Origin: Geminicoccaceae bacterium
Lineage (GTDB): Bacteria > Pseudomonadota > Alphaproteobacteria > Geminicoccales > Geminicoccaceae
Length of the DNA stretch: 64,000 bases
Assembly (NCBI GenBank): GCA_025999455.1
Contig: AP024683.1
Span: forward strand, 3,350,451-3,414,450
Reading direction: 5' to 3'
Notes under the pieces: model-generated
What the model was told of the DNA's origin: nothing
Seen by the model: only the letters and a program-made list of their open reading frames with translations
Database searches by the model: none
Position numbers and translations under genes: made by a program
Part shown: piece after piece, positions 1 through 8,837 of the stretch
Layout of the letters: each line of letters begins with the position of its first letter
How positions within the stretch are numbered: the first letter of the stretch is position 1

Positions 1-681
1 GGGATGGAGGCCACGGCCTCGCTCTGCCTCCCGGCCGACGCCAACGCCGCGCTGCGGCCGGACCGCGCCGAGACCTTCTTGCGGCGGGCCCTCGACGTGG
101 CGCACGCGATGGGAGCGAAGATCCTCTGCGGGGTGACCTATTCGACGCTCGGCTGGCGCTCCGGCAGCCCGCCGAGCGAGGCCGAGCTCGCCAACGTCGC
201 CGCGGCCTTGAAGCCGGTCGCCCGGCACGCCGCGAGCCTCGGCATGACGCTCGGCATCGAGCCCTGCAACCGTTACGAGACCCACCTCCTCAACACCGCG
301 CGCCAAGCCCGCGCCATGCTCGAGCGGATCGGCGAGCCCAACGTCACGATCCACCTCGACACCTACCACATGAACATCGAGGAGAAGGGCCTCGCCGACG
401 GGTTCCGCGCGGCCGGCCGGCGCTGCTCGTACGTGCACCTCTCCGAGAGCGATCGGGGTGTGCCCGGGACCGGCACGGTCGACTTCGCCGCGGCGTTCCG
501 GACCCTCGCCGAGCTCGGCTTCTCGGGCGATCTCGTGCTCGAAAGCTTCGTGACGCTGCCGCCCGAGATCGCCGCCGCGCTTTCGGTCTGGCGGCCGGTG
601 GCCTCGAGCCCCGAGGAGGTCCTGGAGCGCGGCCTTCCCTATCTCCTCGGCCTCGCCCGCCTGCACGGGCTCGTGCGCTGA
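1..681 (+). CDS. Sugar phosphate isomerase/epimerase, D-tagatose 3-epimerase-like (5' end cut off)
   Basis: This is a TIM-barrel ketose 3-epimerase of the xylose-isomerase-like superfamily, which interconverts ketohexoses at C3 using a divalent metal. The visible part is about 225 residues and the reading frame is open to the window edge. Family members are usually 280-300 residues, so the N-terminus is probably missing. Metal ligands can be placed: Glu in EPCNRYETHLLNTA, Asp in HLDTYHMNIEE, His in VHLSESDRG and the C-terminal Glu in LVLESF. The NRYETHLLNTA and TYHMNIEE motifs favour the D-tagatose/D-psicose 3-epimerase branch over inosose dehydratases. It converges on lptM, which ends 28 bases away. 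The substrate is not determined by the sequence. Confidence 0.8.
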   Translation, partial: GMEATASLCLPADANAALRPDRAETFLRRALDVAHAMGAKILCGVTYSTLGWRSGSPPSEAELANVAAALKPVARHAASLGMTLGIEPCNRYETHLLNTARQARAMLERIGEPNVTIHLDTYHMNIEEKGLADGFRAAGRRCSYVHLSESDRGVPGTGTVDFAAAFRTLAELGFSGDLVLESFVTLPPEIAAALSVWRPVASSPEEVLERGLPYLLGLARLHGLVR

Positions 682-708
682 GGGACGCCGGGCGCGCGCC
701 GCCGCCCT

Positions 709-900
709 TCAGCCGATCTCGAGGCCCGTGGCGCGGGGGGCGCGGCGCTCCGGGGCGGAGCGGCCGGCGGGCGCGGGCGAGGTCGGCGACGAGCCGCCTT
801 CCCCGCCTTCCTCGCGCGAGGGCAGGCGGAGCTTGCCGCGCCGGCCGCAAGCGGCGGGCGCGAGCAGGAGGAGAGCGAGGACCAGACGGCGCCGGCTCAC
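709..900 (-). CDS. lptM: Small LptM (YifL)-type lipoprotein
   Basis: A 63-residue protein starting at a GTG that overlaps the argH stop codon (GTGA). It has a short basic N-terminus (SRRR), a hydrophobic stretch and a lipobox ending AAC at about residue 18, followed by GRRGKLRLP. That post-cysteine motif is characteristic of the LptM/YifL family, which in E. coli binds the LptDE lipopolysaccharide translocon and helps it mature. The gene sits directly downstream of argH, its usual place in Proteobacteria. The lysA gene that commonly follows is absent here; an unrelated epimerase converges instead. The tail is Pro/Ser/Arg-rich and low in complexity. Confidence 0.75.
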   Translation of the reverse strand: MSRRRLVLALLLLAPAACGRRGKLRLPSREEGGEGGSSPTSPAPAGRSAPERRAPRATGLEIG

Positions 901-2309
901 GAGCCGCCTTCGCCCAGAAAGCGCGCCCGGGCGGCGGCCACCGCCTCCCGCACCCGCACGGGTGCGGTCCCGCCCAAGCTCGTCCGGCTCGCCACCGACC
1001 GGTCGACGCCCAGGACCTCGCGGACGGCGGGCTCGAGCCTGGGATCGATCGCCGCGAGCTCGGCGTCCTCGAGCTCGTCGAGCTGGCAGCCCCGCTCCTC
1101 GGCCCGGCGCACGGCGCGGGCGGCGATCCCGTGCGCCTCGCGGAACGGCACCCCCTTCACCCGCACGAGCCAATCGGCGAGGTCGGTCGCGGTCGTGTGG
1201 CCGAGACCGGCCGCGGCGCGCAGCCGGGCCAGGTCGAAGCGCGCACCGTCGAGCATGGCCGCGGTGGCGGCGAGGCAGAGCTCGAGCGTGTCGGCGGCGT
1301 CGAAGAGGCCCTCCTTGTCCTCCTGCATGTCCTTCGAATAGGCGAGCGGGAGGCCCTTGAGGACGGTCAGCAGGGCCACGAGGTGGCCGATCACCCGCCC
1401 GCTCTTGCCGCGCACGAGCTCGGCCGCGTCCGGGTTGCGCTTCTGCGGCATGATCGAGCTCCCCGAGGTGAAGGCCTCGGGCAGGACGACGAAACCGAAT
1501 TGCGGGGTGGCCCAGAGCACGAGCTCTTCGGCGAGCCGCGAGAGGTGGACGGCGCAGATCGCGGCCGCCGAGAGGTAATCGAGGGCGAAGTCGCGGTCCG
1601 AGACGGCGTCGATCGAATTGGCCATCGGCCGGTCGAAGCCGAGCTCGCGCGCCGTGGCTTCGCGGTCGATCGGGAAGCTCGTCCCGGCGAGGGCAGCGGC
1701 CCCGAGCGGACACTCGTTCGACCGTCGCCGGGCAGAGGCGAAGCGGTCGCGGTCGCGGCCGAACATCTCGACATAGGCCAGGAGATGGTGGCCGAGGGTG
1801 ACGGGCTGGGCCGCCTGGAGATGGGTGAAGCCGGGCATGACGTCGGCGGCGTGCCGCTCGGCCTTGTCGATCAGCACCGCCTGCAGCGCGCGCAGGAGCG
1901 CCTCCGCGCGGTCGATCGCGCCGCGCACCCAAAGGCGCATGTCGGTCGCGACCTGATCGTTGCGCGAGCGGGCGGTGTGCAGCCGGCGGCCGGCTTCGCC
2001 GATCCGTTCGGTGAGGCGGGCCTCGATGTTGAGGTGGATGTCCTCGAGCTTCGGGTCGAAGACGAAGCGGCCCTCCTCGATCTCGCGGGCGATCGCGTCG
2101 AGCCCGGCCAAGATCGCGTCGCGGTCGGCTGCCGAGACGATGCCGCGGTCGGCGAGCATCCGCGCATGCGCCCGGGAGCCGCGCAGATCCTCGGCCCAGA
2201 GCCGCTTGTCGAAGCCGACCGAGGCGTTAATTCGCTCCATGAGCGGAGCGGCGTCGGTCGCGAAATGCCCGCCCCAGAGCTCGCGGGCGCTCTTGGTCGG
2301 TCCGCTCAT
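897..2309 (-). CDS. argH: Argininosuccinate lyase
   Basis: A 470-residue full-length argininosuccinate lyase of the fumarase/aspartase superfamily. It splits argininosuccinate into arginine and fumarate, the last step of arginine synthesis, in the cytoplasm. The signature loop [15 protein letters not shown] lies near residue 285 and contains the catalytic serine. The N-terminal motif [18 protein letters not shown] and the central [12 protein letters not shown] are also typical. The gene starts at ATG 28 bases from the divergently transcribed TlpA-like gene and overlaps lptM by four bases, so the two are probably co-transcribed. Confidence 0.97.
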   Translation of the reverse strand: MSGPTKSARELWGGHFATDAAPLMERINASVGFDKRLWAEDLRGSRAHARMLADRGIVSAADRDAILAGLDAIAREIEEGRFVFDPKLEDIHLNIEARLTERIGEAGRRLHTARSRNDQVATDMRLWVRGAIDRAEALLRALQAVLIDKAERHAADVMPGFTHLQAAQPVTLGHHLLAYVEMFGRDRDRFASARRRSNECPLGAAALAGTSFPIDREATARELGFDRPMANSIDAVSDRDFALDYLSAAAICAVHLSRLAEELVLWATPQFGFVVLPEAFTSGSSIMPQKRNPDAAELVRGKSGRVIGHLVALLTVLKGLPLAYSKDMQEDKEGLFDAADTLELCLAATAAMLDGARFDLARLRAAAGLGHTTATDLADWLVRVKGVPFREAHGIAARAVRRAEERGCQLDELEDAELAAIDPRLEPAVREVLGVDRSVASRTSLGGTAPVRVREAVAAARARFLGEGGS

Positions 2310-2338
2310 CCCCTCACCCGCGCCAACGGAGCTGGCTC

Positions 2339-2884
2339 TTGCCGTCGATCCGTGCCCTCACCCTCGTGCTCCTGCTGCTCGCTCCCGGGCCCCTTCGCGC
2401 GGCCGGCTTCCCCATGGTCTGGGCGAGCGAGCCCAAGCCTCTGCCCGAACTCGCCTTCGAGACGCTCGACGGGCGCCCGGCCCGCCTCGCCGATTTGGCG
2501 GGGAAGGTGGTCGTCCTCAATTTCTGGGCCACCTGGTGCGCTCCGTGCCGCGAGGAAATGCCCTCGCTCGATCGTCTGCAGGCCGCGTTCGACCCGGCGC
2601 AGGTCACGGTCGTCGCCCTCTCGGTGGATCGGGCACCGGCCGAGCGGGTCCAGGCCTTCTTGGACGAGATCGGTGTGACGCGGCTCGCCGTCTATCGCGA
2701 CCCCACCGCCGCGACAAGCCGCGCCGTCAAGCTTCCGGGCCTCCCCGGCACGCTCCTGATCGACCGCGAGGGGCGGGAGGTCGGGCGGCTCCTCGGGATC
2801 GCGACCTGGGACGGCCCCGAGGCCGTGGCCGCGGTCCGCCGGGTCCTCGAGGGCGGCGAGACGCGCGGGTCTGCCTTGCGGTGA
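2339..2884 (+). CDS. TlpA-family thiol:disulfide oxidoreductase
   Basis: A 181-residue secreted or membrane-anchored thioredoxin-fold protein. Residues 1-22 form a hydrophobic signal or anchor. The redox motif WCAPC is at residues 66-70 inside [17 protein letters not shown], and the cis-proline loop is in GLPGTLLID. TlpA/ResA proteins reduce disulfides in the periplasm, for example in cytochrome c or oxidase assembly. The start is a TTG, and no upstream ATG fits the frame. The divergent pairing with argH is common in Alphaproteobacteria. The actual partner cannot be told from this window because no cytochrome biogenesis gene is nearby. Confidence 0.9.
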   Translation: MPSIRALTLVLLLLAPGPLRAAGFPMVWASEPKPLPELAFETLDGRPARLADLAGKVVVLNFWATWCAPCREEMPSLDRLQAAFDPAQVTVVALSVDRAPAERVQAFLDEIGVTRLAVYRDPTAATSRAVKLPGLPGTLLIDREGREVGRLLGIATWDGPEAVAAVRRVLEGGETRGSALR

Positions 2885-2934
2885 ACGCGGGGCCTCCCTA
2901 GTCTCCGCCCCGCGCAACCCACGGGAGGCCTCGG

Positions 2935-3930
2935 ATGAATCGCCGCACGCTGCTCGCGACCACCGCCATCCTCGGTTTCGGCCTGGGTACCGGCGCACCG
3001 TTCGCGCGCGCTCTCGCGGCACCGCCGGCGCACTGGCCGAAATCCTTGACTCTCGGCACCGCCTCGGTCGGTGGGACCTACTACGTCTACGGCCAGGCTT
3101 GGGCGAGCCTCGTCTCCGAGAAGATCGGCGTGCCGATCAGCACCCAGCAGACCCAGGGCCCGAACCAGAACATCATCCTGGTCGAGGACCGCCAGGTCGA
3201 GCTCGGCATGACGACGATGGGAATCGCGCTGCAGGCCTGGGAGGGAACCGGGGCTTGGACGCAGGGGCGCAAGTTCCGCGACATCCGGGCCATGTTCCCG
3301 ATGTACGACACGCCCTTCCACTTCGTCGCGCTCGAGCGGTCGGGGATCAAGAGTGTCGCCCAGCTCGCCGGCAAGCGGGTCGGCGTGGGCCCGCGGGCGG
3401 GCACCCCCGGCACCTACTTCCCGCTCATGTTCGAGGCGCTCGGTCTCAAGGTCACGATCGTCAACGGCCAGGCGGCCGACATGGCGAGCCAGCTCGCCGA
3501 CGGCTTGATCGACTGCTTCGCCTTCGCCGCGGGCCTGCCGATCGCCTCCTTCTCGGAGCTCGAGGCGACCCAGAAAGTGACCTTCTTCAGCTTCACGCGC
3601 GAGGAGATCGCCAAGCTCAAGGCCAAGTTCCCGGAGCTTTCGGACGCCACGATCCCGGCCGGGACCTACAAGACCTTGACGGAGAGCCAGCCGACCCTCG
3701 GCATCTTCAACTTCGCGATCTGCCACAAGAGCCTGCCGAACGACCTCGTGGAGGCGATCGTCCGGGCGATCTTCGAGAACCACGAAGCCCTCGTCAAAGG
3801 CCACGCGGCCGCCAAGGAGACCGTACTCGAGAACGTCTCCCGCAACTCGTTCCTGCCGTTCCACCCGGGGGCGGTGAACTACTACAAGTCCAAGGGCATC
3901 GAGATCCCGGCGAACCTCGTGGGCGCCTGA
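2935..3930 (+). CDS. TAXI-family TRAP transporter solute-binding protein
   Basis: A 331-residue periplasmic binding protein of the TAXI group of TRAP transporters. An export signal spans about residues 1-28; it begins with twin arginines (NRRTLLATT), so Tat export is possible. The mature part contains the typical LTLGTASVGGTYYVYG start and GPNQNIILVEDRQVELG, where members of the group bind glutamate or other carboxylates. A strong ribosome site (GGGAGG) precedes the ATG. The fused permease follows 16 bases later in the same direction, completing the transporter. The ligand is unknown. Confidence 0.93.
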   Translation: MNRRTLLATTAILGFGLGTGAPFARALAAPPAHWPKSLTLGTASVGGTYYVYGQAWASLVSEKIGVPISTQQTQGPNQNIILVEDRQVELGMTTMGIALQAWEGTGAWTQGRKFRDIRAMFPMYDTPFHFVALERSGIKSVAQLAGKRVGVGPRAGTPGTYFPLMFEALGLKVTIVNGQAADMASQLADGLIDCFAFAAGLPIASFSELEATQKVTFFSFTREEIAKLKAKFPELSDATIPAGTYKTLTESQPTLGIFNFAICHKSLPNDLVEAIVRAIFENHEALVKGHAAAKETVLENVSRNSFLPFHPGAVNYYKSKGIEIPANLVGA

Positions 3931-3946
3931 GGCCTCGGGGGCTTCG

Positions 3947-5932
3947 GTGGCGGAGCCCGCGCGACCGAACCGGACGGTCGTCGAGGCCGCGGCCGAAGCC
4001 CCCGCCCTCGCGCCCGAGGTGGCTTCCGGGAACCGAGCCGCCGCGCTCGATCCGGACGAATTCGCGGGCCCACGCCGCAGCCTGCCCCCCTCGTGGTCGC
4101 GGATCGTGCGGGCGGTGGCCGTGCTCTACGCGGTCGGCCACCTCCTCGTCCTCAATCTCTACCCCGTCGACCCCTGGCTCTTCCGGGCCGGCCATCTCTG
4201 CGCCGGCGTCGTGTTGATCCTGCTCCTCTTCCGGCCCGGTCGGCGCGCCGCCGTCGACCGCGTGCCGATCCTCGACCTCGTGCTCGCGGGCGCCGCCGTC
4301 GCCGTGTTCACCTATGTGTGGGTCGAGCTCGACGGGCTCCTGTTCCGCGCCGGGGCGATGTGGACCTGGGGCGACGTCGCGATGGGTGTCGTCGGGACCC
4401 TCCTCGTCCTCGAGGCGACGCGCCGGGTGGCCGGTCTCGCGCTTCCGATCATCGCCCTCGCTTTCGTCCTCTACGCGTTCGTGGGGCCTTGGCTACCGGG
4501 CGTGCTCCATCATCGCGGCTACGACGTGCCGCGCTTCTTCACCTACATTTTCAGCGATCAAGGCATCCTCGGCATCACGACCTCGGTCTCTTCGACATAC
4601 GTCATTTTGTTCGTGACCCTCGGCGCCTTCATGGGCGTGTCGAAGATCAGCGATTATTTCAACGACCTCGCCCTCGCGCTGTTCGGCTGGGCACGCGGGG
4701 GACCGGCCAAGGCGACGGTCGTCTCGGGCGTCCTGTTCGGCTCGATCAGCGGCAGTGCCGTGGCCAACGTCGTGGCCTCGGGGACCTTCACGATCCCGAT
4801 GATGCGGCGGGTCGGCTACGACCGCGCCACCGCCGCCGCGATCGAGGCGACCTCCTCGACCGGCGGCCAGATCACCCCGCCCGTGCTCGGCGCCGGCGCC
4901 TTCTTGATGGCCGAGATGACCGGCATTCCCTACGCGACGATCGCGATCGCCGCGATCCTGCCCTGCTGGCTCTTCTACGTCGCCTGCTACGCGCACGTGG
5001 AACTGCACGCCCGCCGCCACGGCCTCGAGGGTCTGCCGCGCGCCGAGCTGCCCGCGACGGGCGCCGTCCTGAGGAAGCTCTACCTCTTCGCCCCGCTCGC
5101 CGTGCTCGTGGGCGCGCTCTATGCGGGCTTTTCGCCCTTGCGCTCGGCCACCCTCGCGATCCTCGCGACGATCGTCGCGAGCTGGCTCGCCCGCGAAGCC
5201 CCCATGGGACCGCGGCGCATCCTCGACGCGCTCGAGCGTGCGACCCAAGACGTGCTCCAGCTCGTCGCGGTCTGCGGCTGTGCCGGTATCATCGTGGGCG
5301 TCATCGCGCTCACCGGGATCGGCGGCCGGTTCTCGCAATTGCTCTTGGGCCTCGCCGCGGGCCACGCGCTCCTCGCCATGGTCTTCGCCATGGCGATCGC
5401 TCTGATCCTCGGCATGGGCATGCCCACGACCGCGGCCTACGCGATCGCCGCCTCGGTGCTCGCCCCCGGCCTCGCGCGGATGGGGATCGAGCCGCTCGTC
5501 GCCCATTTCTTCATCTTCTACTTCGCCGTGATCTCGGCGATCACCCCACCCGTCGCCCTCGCCTCCTTCGCGGCTGCGACCATGGCCCGCGCCGATCCCT
5601 GGAAGACCTCCTGGATCGCCGTGAAATTGGGCCTCGCCGCCTTCATCGTGCCCTACATGTTCTACACGAGCCCCGTGCTCTTGGCGCAGGGCGATCTCTC
5701 GGCGATCCTGCTCGCGACGGTGACCGCGACGATCGGCGTGATCCTCTTGGCCTGTGCTTCCGACGGCTGGTTGTTCGGAGCCCTTCCGCTCCTGCCGCGG
5801 CTCCTCCTGGCGGCGGCGGCCGGGCTGCTGCTCGTCCCCGAACACGCCACCGATCTCTGGGGGCTCGGGCTCGCGGCCGCCGTGGCGGCATGGCAGCGAT
5901 GGCCGCGCCTCGGTCGCTCGGCCGCCTCGTGA
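3947..5932 (+). CDS. TRAP transporter fused permease (DctQ-DctM type)
   Basis: A 661-residue inner-membrane protein that fuses the small 4-TM and large 12-TM TRAP subunits, the form that partners TAXI binding proteins. The first ~45 residues are hydrophilic. The DctQ-like part spans roughly 45-165 and the DctM-like part roughly 190-600. The large part carries GSISGSAVANVVASGTFTIP and TSSTGGQITPPVLGAGAF, and later LGMGMPTTAAYAIAA and ITPPVALASFAAA, both hallmark re-entrant loops. Transport should be sodium- or proton-driven uptake. The start is GTG, chosen because it directly follows the binding-protein gene. Its 3' end overlaps the extensin-like gene. Confidence 0.94.
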   Translation: MAEPARPNRTVVEAAAEAPALAPEVASGNRAAALDPDEFAGPRRSLPPSWSRIVRAVAVLYAVGHLLVLNLYPVDPWLFRAGHLCAGVVLILLLFRPGRRAAVDRVPILDLVLAGAAVAVFTYVWVELDGLLFRAGAMWTWGDVAMGVVGTLLVLEATRRVAGLALPIIALAFVLYAFVGPWLPGVLHHRGYDVPRFFTYIFSDQGILGITTSVSSTYVILFVTLGAFMGVSKISDYFNDLALALFGWARGGPAKATVVSGVLFGSISGSAVANVVASGTFTIPMMRRVGYDRATAAAIEATSSTGGQITPPVLGAGAFLMAEMTGIPYATIAIAAILPCWLFYVACYAHVELHARRHGLEGLPRAELPATGAVLRKLYLFAPLAVLVGALYAGFSPLRSATLAILATIVASWLAREAPMGPRRILDALERATQDVLQLVAVCGCAGIIVGVIALTGIGGRFSQLLLGLAAGHALLAMVFAMAIALILGMGMPTTAAYAIAASVLAPGLARMGIEPLVAHFFIFYFAVISAITPPVALASFAAATMARADPWKTSWIAVKLGLAAFIVPYMFYTSPVLLAQGDLSAILLATVTATIGVILLACASDGWLFGALPLLPRLLLAAAAGLLLVPEHATDLWGLGLAAAVAAWQRWPRLGRSAAS

Positions 5933-6513
5933 CGGCCGCGCTCCTCGCCTTGCTCGCCGCCTGCGCGCGCGAGCCGCCGCGCCCGCCCCCGCCCGTTTCG
6001 GGATGCTTCGACGCGTTGCGCGCGGCCGGCCTTCGCGTCGAACGCTGGGAGGCGCCCGGAACCGGCGCCTGCCGGGTCGACGAGCCGGTGCGTCTCGCTC
6101 GGAGCGGGCTCGCGCTCGACCCGCCGCTCGAGACGAGCTGCTCCCTCGCCCGCGCCTGGCTCCGCTTCGAGCCCGAGGTCCGGGCGATCGCCCGGCGCGA
6201 GCTCGGCGCGGAGCCGCGGGGGATCGTCCACATGGGCAGCCACGCCTGCCGGCGGATGACGGGCAATGCCGGCCGGGCGAGCCTGCACGCCCGCGCCCTC
6301 GCCCTCGACCTCGCGGGCTTCGAGCTCGCCGACGGGACCCGCGTCACGGTCCTCGAGCACTGGCACGACCGCGGCCCACGTGGGCGCTTCCTGCGCGCGG
6401 TGGCGAAGGCCGCCTGCCGGCACTTCCCGATGGTCTTGACGCCGCGGAGCGATCGGTTCCACCGCGACCACCTCCATCTCGATCTCGGCCCCTTCGCGCG
6501 CTGCGACGCCTGA
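5890..6513 (+). CDS. Extensin-like lipoprotein
   Basis: About 207 residues, matching the bacterial extensin-like C-terminal domain family (named after plant extensins but unrelated in role). A basic N-terminus and hydrophobic run end in LLAAC, a likely lipobox, followed by a Pro-rich linker. The core has SHACRRMTGNAGRASLHA and the C-terminal HRDHLHLDLG, a His/Asp arrangement resembling metal-dependent peptidases such as D-Ala-D-Ala carboxypeptidases, so cell-wall work is plausible but unproven. Starts at 5890, 5899 or the GTG at 5929 (overlapping the permease stop as GTGA) are all possible. The ATGs are preferred because they keep the positive signal-peptide charge. Confidence 0.8.
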   Translation: MAAMAAPRSLGRLVTAALLALLAACAREPPRPPPPVSGCFDALRAAGLRVERWEAPGTGACRVDEPVRLARSGLALDPPLETSCSLARAWLRFEPEVRAIARRELGAEPRGIVHMGSHACRRMTGNAGRASLHARALALDLAGFELADGTRVTVLEHWHDRGPRGRFLRAVAKAACRHFPMVLTPRSDRFHRDHLHLDLGPFARCDA

Positions 6514-6523
6514 GAGACCGCCC

Positions 6524-7483
6524 TTGCGCCTCCTCGACCGCGGCTTCGTCGACCGCTCGTCGCCCTGGCGCGACGCCCACGCGGCGACGATCACCCGCAC
6601 CCCGGACGGGCTCGTCGCCGCCTGGTTCGCGGGCTCGAAGGAAGGCCGCCCCGACGTCGCGATCTGGCTCGCCCGGCGGGAGGGCGGGAGCTGGGGCGAG
6701 CCCGTGCGGCTCTTCGAGGGTCGCGACGGGGCCGGCACGCCGCAGCCCTGCTGGAACCCCGTCCTCCACCAGCGCCGCGGCGGCCCGCTCCTCCTCTTCT
6801 TCAAGGTGGGCCCGCGCCCGCGCCGCTGGTGGGGGATGCTCGCGCGCTCCGAAGACGGCGGGCGTACCTGGGATCGGCCGCGCCGCCTGCCCGACGGGAT
6901 CTTCGGGCCGGTCAAGAACGCGCCGCTCGAGCTGCCCTCGGGAGCGCTGCTCTGTGGCTCCTCCTCAGAGCTCTTCGGCTGGCGCTGCCAGATCGAGCGC
7001 ACCGACGACGGCGGCACGAGCTGGCGTCGGGTGGCGGTCCTGAACCACCCCTTCACGAGCTTGCCGGGCGGGTTCAAGGCCAACCAAGCGACGCTCGTCG
7101 ACCACGGAGGCGGGCGGATCCGGGCGCTCTGTCGGACCAAACAGGGCTTCGTCGCCGAGTGCTGGTCCGAGGACGGGGGCGAGACCTGGTCGGCCATGCG
7201 CGCCACCGACCTCGCGCACCCCAACGCCGCCTTCGACGCCCGCCGGCTCGCCTGTGGCCGCTTCCTGCTCGTCCACCACCCGACCGCAGAAGGTCGCGAC
7301 CGGCTCGTCGCGAGCCTTTCCGAAGACGGCCGGCACTGGCGCACGGTGCTCGAGCTCGAGAACGAGCCCGGCCGGGAGTTCTCCTATCCCTCGATCCACG
7401 AGGATCCGGACGGTCTCGTCCACCTCGTCTATTCCTGGAAGAGGCGGCGGATCGCCCATCTCGTCCTGGACCCGAACGGATGA
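6524..7483 (+). CDS. Sialidase-like BNR/Asp-box protein
   Basis: A 319-residue six-bladed beta-propeller protein of the sialidase (neuraminidase) superfamily. Asp-box motifs SEDGGRTW, TDDGGTSW, SEDGGETW and SEDGRHW occur near residues 108, 160, 215 and 265, one per blade. There is no signal peptide after the TTG start, so it looks cytoplasmic, unlike secreted sialidases. No sialic acid uptake or catabolism gene lies next to it, and related intracellular proteins are often of unknown specificity. It overlaps the next gene by four bases (ATGA), so the two are probably co-expressed. Confidence 0.8.
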   Translation: MRLLDRGFVDRSSPWRDAHAATITRTPDGLVAAWFAGSKEGRPDVAIWLARREGGSWGEPVRLFEGRDGAGTPQPCWNPVLHQRRGGPLLLFFKVGPRPRRWWGMLARSEDGGRTWDRPRRLPDGIFGPVKNAPLELPSGALLCGSSSELFGWRCQIERTDDGGTSWRRVAVLNHPFTSLPGGFKANQATLVDHGGGRIRALCRTKQGFVAECWSEDGGETWSAMRATDLAHPNAAFDARRLACGRFLLVHHPTAEGRDRLVASLSEDGRHWRTVLELENEPGREFSYPSIHEDPDGLVHLVYSWKRRRIAHLVLDPNG

Positions 7484-8025
7484 GCACGGCCGACCGGTTG
7501 GAGCTCCGGCACGCCCGCGGCCCGCACGCCTTCAACCTCGCGGTGTGCGCGGGCCTCGTCCTCTTGTTCGCCCTTCACGCCCTGAGCGGGCAGGAGGGTG
7601 CGCTGGTCCTCCTCCTGCCGGCGGCGATCCTCTTCGGCGGCTTCGGGCTGCAGAGTCTGTTGCGGATCCTCGACCGGCGGCCGGTGGCACTCCTCGACCG
7701 TGAGGGCATCTGGATCCCCGAGCTCATGGTCCGGCCGCTGCCCTGGCGCGAACTCCTCGCCGTCGACGAACGGCGCTTCGGCCGGACCCGGCTCTTCCTC
7801 TACGTCGCCGACACGCGGCCTTGGCTGCGGCCCGAACGGCAGGGCGGCTTCACCCCCGATGCGGCGCTCGGCAAGCTCCTGCCCGGCTTCTCGCGGCCGC
7901 GGATCACCTTCGAGACGCACTGGCTCGACCGCTCGCACCGGGAGATCCGCGAGGCGGTGGCGAGCTTCTGGGGTGCGGCGCGGGCCACCGAGGCGGAGGC
8001 CGGAGCCGAGGCCGAAGCGGGCTAG
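7480..8025 (+). CDS. Small membrane protein, STM3941-like
   Basis: A 181-residue protein with two predicted transmembrane helices (about residues 17-36 and 42-62) followed by a soluble domain of about 110 residues and a Glu/Ala-rich tail. The layout and the phrase LLDREGIWIPELMVRPLPWREL resemble the uncharacterised STM3941 family, in which a PH-like domain follows two helices; this assignment is my inference from layout. The gene starts at an ATG overlapping the stop of the sialidase-like gene and ends overlapping the convergent phnE stop by four bases. Function unknown. Confidence 0.6.
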   Translation: MSTADRLELRHARGPHAFNLAVCAGLVLLFALHALSGQEGALVLLLPAAILFGGFGLQSLLRILDRRPVALLDREGIWIPELMVRPLPWRELLAVDERRFGRTRLFLYVADTRPWLRPERQGGFTPDAALGKLLPGFSRPRITFETHWLDRSHREIREAVASFWGAARATEAEAGAEAEAG

Positions 8026-8837
8026 ATGATGGCGTGGCGGACCTTGGCCGAGACCCACTCGCTCACGAGCACGGTCGCGAGGATCACGAGCAGGATCACC
8101 GTCACCTGCGGCCAGGCGAGCGTGTTCAACGAGGCCTGCAGCTTGAGCCCGATGCCGCCCGCGCCCACGAGGCCGAGCACGGTCGATTCGCGGATGTTGA
8201 TGTCCCAGCGGAAGACCGTGATGCCGGCGAAGGCCGGCAGGACTTGGGGGACGATCGCGTAGTCGAGCACCTGGAGGCGGGAGGCCCCGGTCGCCGTGAC
8301 CGCCTCGACCGGGGCGGGGTCGATCTCCTCGATCGCCTCGTAGAGGAGCTTGCCGATGAAGCCGATCGAGCGGAGCGCGATCGCGAGGATGCCGGCGAGC
8401 GTGCCCGGGCCCACGATCGCGACCAGGAGCAGCCCCCAGATCAAGGAGTTGATCGAGCGCGAGGCGACGATCAGGAGAAGCGCCACCGGGCGGACCAGGA
8501 CCGTGCTGGGCGTGGTGTTGCGCGCGGCACAGAACGCCACCGGCACGGCGAACAGCACGGCGAGCAAGGTCCCGAGCGTGGCGATGTTGAGCGTGTCCCA
8601 GAGCGGCCACCAGAGCTGCTCGAGATAGGACCAGCGCGGCGGCACCATCCGGGAGCCGATGTCGGCCGCCTGGCGCGGCGCGTCGGCCACGAACGCCCAG
8701 ATCGTGTCGCGGGTCATCACCTCCCAGGAGAAGACGGTGAGCGCCACGAGCATGAGCCAGCCGAACCAGAGGGCGAGCTGGGCCCGCGGTGTCCGGTGCC
8801 GCCAGGAGGTCCGGTCCTCGGCACGCAACAGCGGCAT
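8022..8837 (-). CDS. phnE: PhnE-type ABC permease (distal copy)
   Basis: A 271-residue inner-membrane permease of the phosphonate/phosphite/phosphate ABC importer family. The coupling-helix region reads EAVTATGASRLQVLDYAIVP, and ESTVLGLVGAGGIG near the C-terminus is a PhnE hallmark. About six transmembrane segments are visible. The ATG start at 8837 overlaps the stop of the preceding permease gene (ATGA), which fixes it over longer in-frame choices. With the second PhnE it should form a heterodimeric channel energised by PhnC. Confidence 0.92.
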   Translation of the reverse strand: MPLLRAEDRTSWRHRTPRAQLALWFGWLMLVALTVFSWEVMTRDTIWAFVADAPRQAADIGSRMVPPRWSYLEQLWWPLWDTLNIATLGTLLAVLFAVPVAFCAARNTTPSTVLVRPVALLLIVASRSINSLIWGLLLVAIVGPGTLAGILAIALRSIGFIGKLLYEAIEEIDPAPVEAVTATGASRLQVLDYAIVPQVLPAFAGITVFRWDINIRESTVLGLVGAGGIGLKLQASLNTLAWPQVTVILLVILATVLVSEWVSAKVRHAII

